Assembly: GCA_017979445.1 (NCBI GenBank)
Contig: CM030714.1
Span: forward strand, 15,557,892 to 15,621,891
Source of the DNA: Akebia trifoliata
Taxonomy: Eukaryota; Streptophyta; Magnoliopsida; Ranunculales; Lardizabalaceae
Reading direction: 5' to 3'
DNA: 64,000 nt
Translations under genes and position numbers: made by a program
Notes under the pieces: model-generated
The model's input: only the letters and a program-made list of their open reading frames with translations
Database searches by the model: none
Told to the model about the DNA's origin: nothing
Shown: piece after piece, positions 23,521 to 34,374 of the stretch
Numbering within the stretch: position 1 is the first letter of the stretch
Layout: each line of letters starts with the position of its first letter

Positions 23521-24943
23521 CTGATTGCGTTATATTCTCATTTTTGTATTTTCTTTTCATTATCTGAATGTATGCAAAATGTTGGAAGATTAATGCAAAG
23601 AAAATAGGTTTTGTACTTACTTGGCCTCAGGTATATCTATTGTTTCTGAAAATCGAAGTTCTATCGAATGAGTCCTAAGTTTGTCATCATCGGCCAAAAT
23701 AGTAGTTTTGAAATGCAATTTTGTGAAATGTCTTCATCAAATGAGTATGATAAATTCAGAATTTGTAAAATCTTTGGTTAGGACGATTTTGGTGCTTTTG
23801 CAGAACACAAGGGATACCAGCGCCAATTATCTTTTGGTTCCTTTAGAGTCATCCCCAGTGCCCTAGTATTGGAGGATTGTTATCTGTTTGGATCACGGGT
23901 TTTGGGAAGGATTTCGTCGTTCACAGTTTATACTCTTGCGGGCCAGGAGTTTTTTTTTTTTTTTTTGTATATGGTTCACCCTTATTGCCCCTAGTGCCAG
24001 TTACGATTTTCACCAGACCCCGTTTCCACATTTTTGCGCATCGACGTCCTTTTTGGGATTTTCATTGTGCTAGTGGCTTTGATCTTGCCATAGTCTAATT
24101 CTTTTACTCATAGCGCCCTTTCGGGTTTTCACTATGCCCTTTCCGACTACGCTTGTATTTTTTTGATTTTTACATTTTAGTTTTGTTCGGAGTCTTTGTG
24201 TCTCTGTGGCTTGGTGACTGGAGTTAAGCTGCGAGATCGGCGACTCTATTTTTGTAGTGGCACTCTTTCTTGAGTAATTGATCTGGATTCCCCTCTCGAG
24301 TTTTCCGACGACTATTCGTGGTTCGACAACTCAAGTTGAGCCGCGAGATCAGCTACTCTACACTTTGAGTACTCTTTTTTTTTAATATCCGACCTGGATT
24401 CCCCTCTCGAGTCTTCCAACGACTAATAAGACTTTGGAGATCCGTACTAAGTCGCAAGATCATTGATGCTGCCATTGTCATTGTGTTGCCTTAGAACGTT
24501 CCCTGATCAAAAAGGACTTTTGTTGGGATGAAACGTTGGCTTAGGCAAATGGTGGTGGAAGGCTACAAAAAGGGTCTAGGTTGGACTTGGGGTTCGTCTA
24601 TTTTTGTTTCGAAAAGGTGATCTGTGTCTCCTCCCAACGTCTCTCAAACTTGTTTAGGCTGGAGATTTGGGTCAAGCTCAGATCAAGTGTCCGAGTTTTT
24701 TTTTTACTTTTTTGATTTTTTTGTATTTTAGCCGTTCATAGTTTATCCTCATGCGGGCTAGGAGTATCTTGACGTTTTCGCTTTGATTTTCTTTTATCTT
24801 TTTTTTTTTTGTATTGTTTTGTAGTTGTTGACTTGCTCTAGTTTTAGGTTAAGAAATGAACGTGATGGCTCAAAAGGGTTGACTAAGGTAGATAGTTTGT
24901 TCTGGATATCAAGGATGACCTTTCGTCGTCTCAGGGTCCATTC
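23521..24943. other. Spacer between the convergent antisense gene and pol
   Basis: Not coding. It is homologous along its length to 28503-29937 in copy B. Within each copy, a segment like 'cgttcacagtttatactctt' followed by 'gcgggccaggag' occurs twice (23919 and 24732 in A; 28892 and 29720 in B). Short alternating phrases such as 'gattcccctctcgag' recur at 24287 and 24399. The ORFs at 23681-24098 are not genes. Confidence 0.6.
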
Positions 24944-27240
24944 TTAGGCGTAGTATTTCTTGACAGTGTCAGCATTGATCGGTTGCGGGAATACTTGTCC
25001 ACCCATCTCCGTAAGGATCAGAGCTCCTCCCGTCATCACCTTCTTCACGATGAATGGTCCCTCATAGTTAGGTCTGAATTTTCCTCTGGCGTCCTCTTGG
25101 ATTGGCAGAATCTTCTTCAAAACAAGGTCTCCTGGTGAGAAATCTCTAGGCTTGAATTTCTTATATAGGCACGAGCTATTCGTCGCTGATAGATCTGTCC
25201 ATGGCAGATGGCTACAAGGCGCTTCTTTTCAATCAAATTCAGTTGATCAAACCGAGCTTGGATCCATTCTTCTTCATCTAACTCTGCTTCTTTTAGGATC
25301 CGGAAGGAAGGAATCTCGACCTCTACAGGTAAAACTGCTTCCATCCCATAGACCAATGAATACGGAGTTGCCCCAGTTGAAGTTCTGAACGAGGTTCGAT
25401 AGGCGTTGAATGCAAAAGGTAACATGTCATGCCAGTCTTTGTACGTAACCGCCATCTTCTCGATGATTTTCTTGATGTTCTTGTTGGCTGCCTCGACTGC
25501 TCCATTCATCTTAGGTCTATAGGGTACAGAGTTGTGGTGAGTGATCTGGAAATCTTCGCACATCTTGACCATATCTCTGTTCTTGAAGTTCTTGGCGTTA
25601 TCAGTCACCAGTCCGCTAGGAAGCTCATATCTGCAGACAATGTTGCTCTTAACAAACTTCAGGACATTGCTTTTCGTGACGTTGGCATATGAAGTAGCTT
25701 CTACCCACTTGGTGAAGTAATCGATGGCCACTAAGATGAAGCGGTGGCCATTCGCAGCTTTAGGTGAGATTGGCCCGATAACGTCCATCCCCCAGAGCGA
25801 AAAAGGCCAAGGAATGGTCATATTATGTAGCTATGAAGGTGGAGCATTGATCTTGTTGGCGTAGACCTGATACAGATGGCATTTGCGGACATGCTGATAG
25901 CAGTCGCTTTCCATTGTTATCCAGTAGTATCCCATCCGCATAATCTTCTTTGCTAGCATATGACCGTTCATGTGGGGCCCATAGACTCCTCCATGTACAG
26001 TCTCGATTAGTCGTTTTGCTTCTGCTTCTGCCACGCATCAGAGCAAGACCTCGTGGTGTGATTTTTTGTACAGAATGCCATTGCTGATAAAGAATTGCCC
26101 TGTCAATTTCTGGATAGTTATTCTGTCATTAGGCGTTGCATCTGAAGGAAGGGTTCGATCCTCGAGATATGCCCTGATGTCTGAGTACCAAGGCTTTTCT
26201 TCGGATTCTTCAACTTCGACGGGTAGACAATAGGCTGGCTCGTCCTGAATTCTAATCTTGATTGGGTCGATGACCAGATCTTTTGAAATACTAATCATTG
26301 AAGCAAGTGTGGCTAGTGCATCGGCGAACTGGTTCTTAGCTCTTGGCATGTATGTGAATGAGATTCTATCAAAGTGTGAGCTTAGTTCCTCTAGATACTC
26401 GTGGTAAGGGACCAATCTCTATTCTCGAGTCTTCCATTCTTCAGTCGTCTGATAGACTACTAGGCTTGAATCTCCAAAAACATTGATCTCATCTACCTCG
26501 AGGTCCAGTGTTGCTTTCAACCCTGCTATACATGCTTCATATTCAGCCTCATTGTTAGAACATTGGAATTTCAGTCTGATTGCAATTGGCACGTGAGACC
26601 CATCTGGTTTAATCAAGACTGCCCTTATTCCGTTTTCTTTCTGATTAGCTGCTCTGTCGAAGTACATTTTTTAGCTTGGTTCTTTGTCATCATCATTGTT
26701 TTCAATCTCGGTAAATAGTATGGTTTCGTCCAGGAAGTTCGTCTTTAACGGTTCGTAATCAGGCAACGGGTGCTTGACGAGGTGATCGGCGATGGCTTGC
26801 CCTTTGTTGGCTTTTTGAGTGACATAGGTGATGTTAAACTCAGATAATAATAACTACCATTTTGTTGTGCGGTCTATTAGTGCTGATTTTTCGAATAGGT
26901 ACTTCAGGGGGTCCATCCTGGCGATAAGCATAGTTGAGTAGCTGAGCAAATAATGACGCAGTCGTTGAGATACCCAGACTAACGCATAGCAAGTCTTCTC
27001 AAGTGTCGAATATTTTACTTCATAATCGGTGAATTTCTTGCTGAGATAGTAGATGGCCTGTTCCTTCCATCCTGTTCATCATGTTGTCCTAGCACACTCC
27101 CTATAGATGTTTCTTGTACCGAGATGTACATCAGCAAAGGTCGCCCTGGAGTAGGCGGGACTAAGACTGGTGGATTGAGCAAATATTGTTTGATTTTATC
27201 GAATGCTTCCTGACAGTCTTTGTTCCACTTCTTCGGCGTA
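24944..27240 (-). pseudogene. Truncated pol of copy A: RNase H, archaeal-type RNase H, integrase
   Basis: Read from 27240 downwards it begins inside the RNase H region ('KKWNKDCQEAFDKIKQYLL'), continues through frameshifts to the second RNase H ('FQCSNNEAEYEACIAGLKA', 26667-26419), a TAG at 26419-26421, then 26415-26038 and the integrase. In the integrase zinc finger (26034-25831) the last cysteine is tyrosine (KCHLYQ against KCHLCQ in copy B). The DDE triad is visible as WGMDVIG, VTDNAKNF and NGAVEAANKN in 25821-25117. The C-terminal part 'RGKFRPNYEGPFIV' is reached after a frameshift near 25160 and ends at about 24944. Confidence 0.85.
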
Positions 27241-27455
27241 TCGCGGAGCTCATGTGAGATCTTTGATTTGATGAAAATTTGATGAGTTTTGAAATCCGAT
27301 TATTTCTTTGATCGTGTTTTGATAAATCGGAGTTGAGTGCAACTCGAAAGGTTTTTTAAATTCTTACGATTTTTATTTTTTTTTTTAATTTTCTCTTCAT
27401 TGCCTTCCTTTGTTGATCTTGCTCTGTTTCTATCATAATCTAACCCTTTCAATTC
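27241..27455 (-). other. 3'-end segment of copy B joined to copy A
   Basis: The phrase 'cggagctcatgtgaga' and the following about 130 bases match 16254-16380, which lies just inside the 3' LTR of copy A. Left of 27241 the sequence switches abruptly to copy A pol. No target duplication is visible, so this looks like a recombination or deletion junction rather than an insertion. Confidence 0.65.
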
Positions 27456-28370
27456 ATGCATTGTCCCTTGATACCTTTGATCCTTTCAACGGTGCAAGCA
27501 CTGAGGTTGTTTAGCAGTTGCCACAAATCCAAGAAAGAGTTTTGCAGTTGGAACCGAATCGACCAAGACCTGTTGCATCGGTGTTACTCTCTTGCAGTAT
27601 CAACATACTCTTTCGCACTTCTTGATTCATTATCACACCAATATCTCTAGCTGGCATGTTACTAGTCATAACACTTGCCAAGCGTTCGCACTATCGATCT
27701 AAAGTAACAACCAGTGTTCTATATGTACTGTGAACTGCTTTGTCATCCACTTCTCCATGTTCGACCCATATGACCTTGGAATGATCATTTGGCATTTCTT
27801 TGATTAAATAGCATGATGGCCTTCTTCGATATCTCGATATCGAGCTAGGACACAAATGATCCAAGGAAACATCGACCACCATCCAAATCTCCTCGACATG
27901 TTGTTTACAATATCTTACAAAGAAATTTTCTCAAGTTAGAACCAGAGGTGAAGGGACTTGAAATTCTGTTGTCATCACTTGAAGGGCTCCATTGTAGTTT
28001 TCTGCTACGCCTGTTGATACGACCTCAAGAGTCATTGCTCTTGAAACAATGCTAGAAAATACGGTGGACTACTGATTCACATCCATGAGGATCTCAACAA
28101 GGTTAATGTGATTCCTAACAACGGCCGTTTCTCGAGAAGCTTCTGATTTCAATCCAAATGGTTTCGACCCAATTCCCCTCGGGAATGTTTGCATGTACTC
28201 ATCTTTACTTAGAATCTCATAAGCATCGTCAAGGCCACGCATCCATAAGGGTTTCCCTAGTTGGGTCATTCTTATAAACTCTTCCATTGCTGCAACTGCG
28301 AGTTCGATGATCAATGGTTTATCTACCTCAGTAGGCCCGGAGAGTGATCTCAAGAAGGGCTTGCTTGGGA
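27456..28370 (-). pseudogene. Captured HD-ZIP IV START-domain fragment, intronless
   Basis: Read from 28370 down: 'KPLIIELAVAAMEEFIRM', 'EYMQTFPRGIGSKPFGLKSE', 'HINLVEILMDVNQ', then a TAG where the family has tryptophan, '[19 protein letters not shown]', '[18 protein letters not shown]', '[15 protein letters not shown]' and 'CERLASVM'. This is the START lipid-binding domain of class IV homeodomain-leucine zipper factors (ANL2/PDF2/GL2 family; epidermal regulators). It runs through without introns, suggesting capture from spliced RNA. Near 27600 'RKSM' joins directly to 'LILQES', skipping a large part of the domain; the family has 'SNMLILQES' further on, so a short homology may have mediated the loss. 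The homeodomain is absent. Confidence 0.85.
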
Positions 28371-28375
28371 TCCCT

Positions 28376-28502
28376 GCTTCGATGCCTTCGCGTCTTGTCT
28401 AGTGAGTCGTGATGCTTCGGACGCTGAAAAAGTGATGATGAGTCAGGCTGCCAGGATCCGTGCTTTGGAGGAACGCCTTGACTCTTTTTTTCATGATGTT
28501 TG
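28376..28502 (+). pseudogene. C-terminal stub of the DUF7745-type gene in copy B
   Basis: Matches 23390-23520: both encode a coiled-coil end with 'DAEKVMMSQA' and 'ALEERLDSFF'. The rest of the antisense gene pair is missing and the HD-ZIP fragment starts where the match stops, so the fragment replaced it. Confidence 0.7.
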
Positions 28503-29937
28503 ATTGACTACATTGTATTAACTCTTTTTGTATTTTCTTTTCATTATAAAATGTTGAAAGATTAATGCAAAGAAAATAGGTTTTGTACTTACTTGGCCTC
28601 AGGTGTATCTAATGCTTTGAAAACTTGAAATTTGAATAAGTCCTAGAATCTTCATCATCGGCCAAAATAGTAGTTTTTCTTTTTTGAAATTTTATGAAAT
28701 ATCTTTATCAAATGAGTACGATAAATTCAGAGTTTGTAAAATCTTTGGTTGCGACGATCTTGGTATTTTTGCCAATCACAGAGGATATAAAACGTCAATT
28801 ACTCTTTTGATTCCTTTATAGTCATTCCCAGTGCCCTAGTATTGGAAGATTATTATCTGTTTGGGTCTCGAGATTTTTGAAAGATTTTACCGTTCACAGT
28901 TTATACTCTTGCGGGCCAGGAGTTGTTTTTTTTTTCCGTTTAACCTTTATTGCCCCTGATGCCAATTACGATTTTCATCAGACCTGGTTTCCACATTTTT
29001 ACGCATCGACGTCCTTTTTGGGATTTTCATCGTGCTGGTGGCTTTGATCTTGCCATAGTCTGATTCTTTTACTCATAGCACCCTTTCAGGTTTTCACTAT
29101 GCCCTTTCAGACCATGTTTGTATTTTTCTAGATTTTTCATTACAATTCTGCTCGGAGTCTCCGTGTCTTTGTGGCTTGGTGACTCAAGTTGAACTGCAAG
29201 ATCGACGACTCTACTCTTGTAGTGGCACTTTTTCTTGAGTAATAGATCTAGATTCCTCTCTCGAGTTTGCTGACGACTATTCGTGGTTCGAAAACTCAAC
29301 TTGAGCCGCGAGATCGACTACTCTACACTTCGAGTACTCTTTTTTTTCGAATATCCGATCTGGATTCCCCTCTCGAGTCTTCCAACGACTAATAAGATTT
29401 TGAGGTCCGGACCAAGTTGCAAGATCATTGGTGCTGCCACTGTCATTATGTTGCCCTAGAACATTTCCTGATCAAAAAAGACTTTAAGTAGGACGAAACG
29501 TTGGCTTAGGCTTATGGTAGTGGAAGGTTACAAAAAGGTTAAGGTCTGGGTCTTAGTTTATCTAAAATGGAATAAACATGGGGTTCGTCTATTTTTGTTT
29601 CGGAAAAGTGATCTACGTCTCATCCCAACGTCTCTCGAACTTGTTTAGGCTGGAGATTTGGATCGAGCCATGATCAAGTGTTTGAGTTTTTGACTTTCTT
29701 GATTTTTTTGTATTTTTAGCCGTTCATAGTTTATCCTCATGCGGGCCAGGAGTACTTTGATACTTTGATCTTTCTGATTTTCCTTTCTTTTGTCTTTTTT
29801 TTTTGTATCATTTTATAGTTGTTGACTTGCCCCAGTCTTAGGTTAAGAAATGAACGTGATGGCTCAAAAGGGTTTGACTAAGGTTGATAATTGGTTTAGA
29901 ATAGCAAAGATGGCCTTTCGTCGTTCAGGATCAGTTC
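28503..29937. other. Spacer between pol and the antisense stub, copy B
   Basis: Homologous to 23521-24943 and without coding capacity. Includes the repeated 'gcgggccaggag' phrases at about 28910 and 29740. Confidence 0.6.
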
Positions 29938-31082
29938 TAGGCGTAGTATTTCTTAACAGTATCAGCATTGATCGATTGCGGGAAGACTTGTCCGTCCATT
30001 TCTATGAGAATCAGAGCTCCTCCCGTCATTACCTTCTGCACGATGAATGGTCCCTCATAGTTCGGTCTGAACTTTCCTCTGGCGTCTTCTTAGATTGGCA
30101 AAATCTTTTTTAAGACCAGGTCTCCTGGCGAGAAATCCCTAGGCTTAACTCTCTTGTTATAGGCACGAGCTATTCATCGTTGATAGATCTGTCCATGGTA
30201 AATGGCTGCAAGGTGTTTCTCTTCAATCAGATTCAGCTGATCAAACCGAGCTTGAATCCATTCAGTTTCATCTAACTCTGTTTCTTTTAAGATTCGGAGG
30301 GAGGGAATCTCAACCTCTACGGGCAAGACTGCTTCCATTCCGTAGACCAATGAATACGGAGTTGCCCCAGTCGAAGTTCTGAACGAGGTTCGGTAGGCGT
30401 GTAGTGCAAATGACAACATGTCGTGCCAATCTTTGTATGTAACTGTCATCTTCTCGATTATTTTCTTGATGTTCTTATTAGCTGCCTCGACTGCTCCATT
30501 CATCTTAGGTCTGTAGGGTAAAGAGTTGTGATGAGTGATCTGGAAGTCTTCGCACATTTTGATCATATCTTTGTTCTTGAAGTTCTTGGCATTGTCAGTT
30601 ACCAATCCGCTTGGAAGTCCATACCGGCAAATGATGTTGTTCTTAACAAACTTCATGACGTTGCTCTTAGTGACATTGGCATATGAAGCCGCTTCTACCC
30701 ACTTGGTGAAATAATCGATAGCAAAAAGGATGAAACGATGCCCGCTTGCAGCTTTTGGCGAGATCTGCCCAATGACGTCCATGCCCCAGAGTGAAAAGGG
30801 CCAAGGAGTGTTCATATTATGTAGTTCTGAAGGTGGGGCATTGATCTTGTTGGCATATATTTGGCATAGATGGCATTTGCGGACGTGCTGATAGCAGTCA
30901 CTCTCCATTGTCGACCAATAGTATCTCATTCTCATGATCTTCTTGGCCAGCATGTGACCATTCATGTGGGGCCTATAGACTTCCCCATGTACAGTCTCAA
31001 TTAGTCGTTTCGCTTCTGTTTCTGCCACACACCTAAGTAAGATCTCATGGTGCGACTTCTTATACAGAATACCGTTGCTCAA
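29938..31082 (-). pseudogene. Integrase of copy B
   Basis: Catalyses insertion of the element cDNA into chromosomal DNA. The HHCC zinc finger is complete (HGEVYRPH, HMLAKK region, CYQHVRKCHLCQ). The catalytic DDE residues lie in WGMDVIG, VTDNAKNF and NGAVEAANKN. The domain runs open from 31082 to a TGA at 30174-30176 (CGA in copy A at this position), after which the C-terminal segment continues towards a stop near 29938. It is the best preserved part of the composite. Confidence 0.9.
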
Positions 31083-31088
31083 GAAAAA

Positions 31089-32351
31089 TTATCCTGCTAG
31101 CTTCTGAATGGTCCTTCTATCATTTGGCGTTGCATCTGAGGGGAGCGTTCGATCTTCAAGATATGCCTTGATGTCAGAATACCATGGTTTTTCTTCAGAT
31201 TCTTCTACTTCGACAGGCAAGCAATAGGCTGGCTCATCTTGAATTCCAATCTCAATAGGGTCGATGATTAGGTCTTCCGAAATGTTGATCATAGAGGCAA
31301 GTGTAGCTAGTGCATCTGCAAACTAATTCTTAGCTCTCAGCATGTACGTGAATGAAATCCTATCAAAGCGCGAGCTTAGTTCTTCCAGATACTCGTGGTA
31401 AGGGACCAGTCTCTACTCTCGGGTCTTCCATTCTCTAGTCATCTGATAGACTACTAAGCTTGAATCTCCTAAAACATCGATCTCATCTACCTCGAGATCC
31501 AGTGCTGCCTTCAACCCTGCTATGCATGCTTCGTATTCAACCTCATTGTTGGAACATTGAAATTTTAGTCTGATTGCGATTGGCACGTGGGATCCATCTG
31601 GCTTGATCAGAACTGTCCCTATTTCATTTCCTTTCTGATTGGTTGTTCCGTCGAAGTACATTTTCCAGCCTGGCTCCTTATTATCGTCTTCAACCTCAAT
31701 GATCAGTATGGCTTCATCGAGGAAGTTTGTCTTTAATGGCTCGTAATAAGGCAATGGGTGCTCGACGAGGTGATCGGCAATGGCTTGCCCTTTGATGGCC
31801 TTATGAGTGACATAGGTGATGTCAAACTCAGATAATAATAATTGCCACTTCGCCGTACGACCTATTAATGCCGATTTCTCGAAAAGGTACTTCAGGGAGT
31901 CCATTCTAACAATAAGCATAGTTGAGTAACTAAGCAAATAGTGACGTAGTAGTTGAGATGCCCAGACTAATGCACAGCAAGTCTTCTCAAGTGTCAAATA
32001 TTTTGCTTCATACTCGGTAAATTTCTTGCTGAGATAGTAAATGGCATGTTCCTTCCGTCCTGATTCATCGTGTTGTCTCAGTACACACCCCATTGATGTT
32101 TCTTGTACTGAGATGTACATAAGTAGGGGTCGTCCTGGAGTAGGAGGGACTAAGACTGGTGGATTGAGCAGATATTGCTTGATTTTATCGAATGCTTCCT
32201 GACAGTCTTTGTTCCACTTTTTTGGCGTGTCTTTCCTCAGTAGATTGAAGACTGGCTCACAGATAGGCGTAAGCTGAGCAATGAAACGGCTAATGTATTG
32301 TATTCTCCACAAGAATGCCCGAACATCTCTCTCTGAAACGGGTGCTTTCAT
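31089..32351 (-). pseudogene. RNase H and archaeal-type RNase H of copy B
   Basis: 32351-31413 is one open stretch holding the end of RT, the classical RNase H ('AIYYLSKKFTEYEAKYLTLE') and the second, archaeal-like RNase H ('WKMYFDGTTNQKGN', 'EYEACIAGLKAALDLE'), the diagnostic domain of the Tat lineage. A TAG at 31413-31415 interrupts the second RNase H exactly where copy A also has TAG. Downstream 'FDRISFTYML' continues, with another TAG in place of a CAG conserved in copy A ('AKNQFADAL'), then 31292-31089. Confidence 0.88.
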
Positions 32352-32469
32352 CTCGAGGATATACTTGGTTTTTGCCGGATCTATCTCGATGCCTCTTGTG
32401 TTGACGATGAAACCCAGTAGTTTGCCCGATGTTGCCCCGAATACACATTTTGCAGGATTTAGCCTTAAA

Positions 32470-33405
32470 CTACCTCAGCCTATCGAACAACTTCTTTAGA
32501 TTTACCAGATGATCTTCTTTAATGCTGGATTTAGCAATCATGTCGTCTACGTAGACCTCTATTTCCTTGTAGATCATATCATGGAATAGTGCGGTCATTG
32601 CCCATTGGTAAGTCGCCCCTGCGTTCTTCAGTCCGAATGGCATGACTTTGTAGTGGAAAGTACCCCATGGTGTGATAAATGCAGTCTTTTCCTGATCTTC
32701 TTCCGCCATTTTTATCTGGTTATAGCCTGAAAAGCCGTCCATGAACGAGAACATGTCGTGTCCTGCTGTACTATCGACTAGAATGTCGATGTGTGAAAGT
32801 GGGAAATCATCCTTAGGACTGGTCTTGTTCAGGTCCCGATAGTCAACACACATGCGTACCTTCCCATCTTTCTTGGGTATTGGGACGACATTAGCCAACC
32901 ACTCATGATACGTAGAGACTGTAAGAAATCCGGCTTCGAACTGTTTCATGACCTAGTCCTTGACCTTGAGGGTCCATTCTGGTTTTAATCTTCTCAATTT
33001 CTACTTGATTGGCTTGCTTCCGAAGGTAATTGGTAGCTTGTGCACAACAAGATATGTGTCCAATCCCGGCATATCCCTGTACGACCATGCGAAAATGTCT
33101 TGATAATTTCGTAAGAGTTCGACCATTTCTTTTTTCTGTTGCGACGTTAATAAGGCTCCGATCTTGACAATTCGTGGGTCTTCTTCGGTACCAAGATTGG
33201 TTGAATCTGTATCCTCAATGTTTGGCTGAACACCTTTCTCGTGACGTTCTACCAAGTCTTTGATTTCTTTAGGCGGGTACTCCATTTCGTCCTCAGACTC
33301 TTCTTCGATCCCCATGAGGTCAAAGTCGAGTTCAAGATCGAAATCATACTCATCCCTTTCAAATTCTGTTTTATCTAGATACTCATTTGATTGAGACAGA
33401 TCCAT
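32470..33405 (-). pseudogene. Reverse transcriptase of copy B
   Basis: 33405-33001 is an acidic linker ending in 'IFAWSYRDMPGLDTYLVVHK', the standard lead into RT; then 32949-32470 holds the RT core with 'KDGKVRMCVDYRDLNK', 'SFMDGFSGYNQIKM', 'VMPFGLKNAGATYQ' and the catalytic YVDD. Two stops (about 33001 and 32950) separate the two open stretches, which are in the same frame. A one-base shift near 32490 moves the RT C-terminus into the next frame (32351 onwards). It would copy the element RNA into DNA if intact. Confidence 0.9.
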
Positions 33406-34374
33406 TGAAAACTCTTTTTTTAGTTTTTGAAAAATATCTATTTTTTTGTAATTTAGAAAGCTTTTTGATTTTTTTGGCTTTTAAGAAATTTTTGATTTTT
33501 TTACTTTTTGAGGAGTATTTGCTTTTTTGTTATTTTTTGAATACTTGAAATAAGACGAACAATCATGCAAATTCATCAGTAAAGATAGGGAACCCTCAAA
33601 ACAGTCTTTACCCGAGGACGAGGGCTCGTGATGATCCTCGGGCAAATTAGATTTGTTTAACGGCATTTTTTTTAGGCCTCAACAGCCTCAAGGTTCAATG
33701 GGAATTCCTCCCAATTGTTTAGAACTTCCCCTTCTCTGAGGGGGCGGATGAGATGAGAAAGTGATTTGTTGGGTGATTTGGTTGGTGGTTCGGAGATGAC
33801 CATGATCCCCGATTGATTTTTGTCAGATGGGGGCATAGTCCCTCCCAAACTCAGTGGGATGACAACTGATGCCCAGTCAATGCCCGTTGGAAAGGGTGAT
33901 TTGTTCCCTTAACTAGTAGTGATTTCCACTTTAGTTGATTCTAAGGCGGTCTCTGATAGACTTTCATTGGAATCCCCATTGAATAAAACATTAATGCCTT
34001 CTACGAAGGATGACTGGGACTCAACAACTGAGTCTTCATGAATGTGCACGGGTTTGAAATTTATCTTTTTTGGCCTTTTTGCTGGTAGTGGTTCCGATAG
34101 GCTGTCGGGTCTAGTATGAGATTTCGGGAAGCTAATGCTGATATGCGGAACTCTGCCCAGGTTCCAGACATTTGGTTCACGATTTTACCTTTTCGTTAGT
34201 CGAAGCTCTTTTTTCTTTTCATTCATTTCTGTAATATCCCTTTTTGTGGGCCTGAACCCGAGATCAAAATAAGGAGTATGCTTTTTGCTTCAACTGGCAT
34301 AACTCTCCTTCTTCCTCCTGGTCCCAACCCTTGCTTGGATCGATAACCTGTCCTTTTCATAACCCGACTAACCA
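33406..34374 (-). pseudogene. Degenerate linker between protease and RT, copy B
   Basis: No domain recognised. Tat elements normally have a long, poorly conserved segment here. Only short open stretches remain (for example 33666-33481), with poly-T runs near 33410-33540. Confidence 0.5.

Larger units (their letters stand above)
16066..27240 (-). mobile_element. Truncated Tat-type retrotransposon copy A
   Basis: Read on the minus strand: RNase H, archaeal-type RNase H and integrase (27240-24944), a 1.4-kb spacer, a region carrying two genes on the opposite strand (23520-16600), a short 3' end (16440-16066), then the LTR at 13728-16065. Gag, protease and RT are missing because the element is cut at 27240 and joined to the 3' end of copy B. 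Copies A and B are the same subfamily and align from about 23390-27240 against 28376-32220. Confidence 0.75.
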
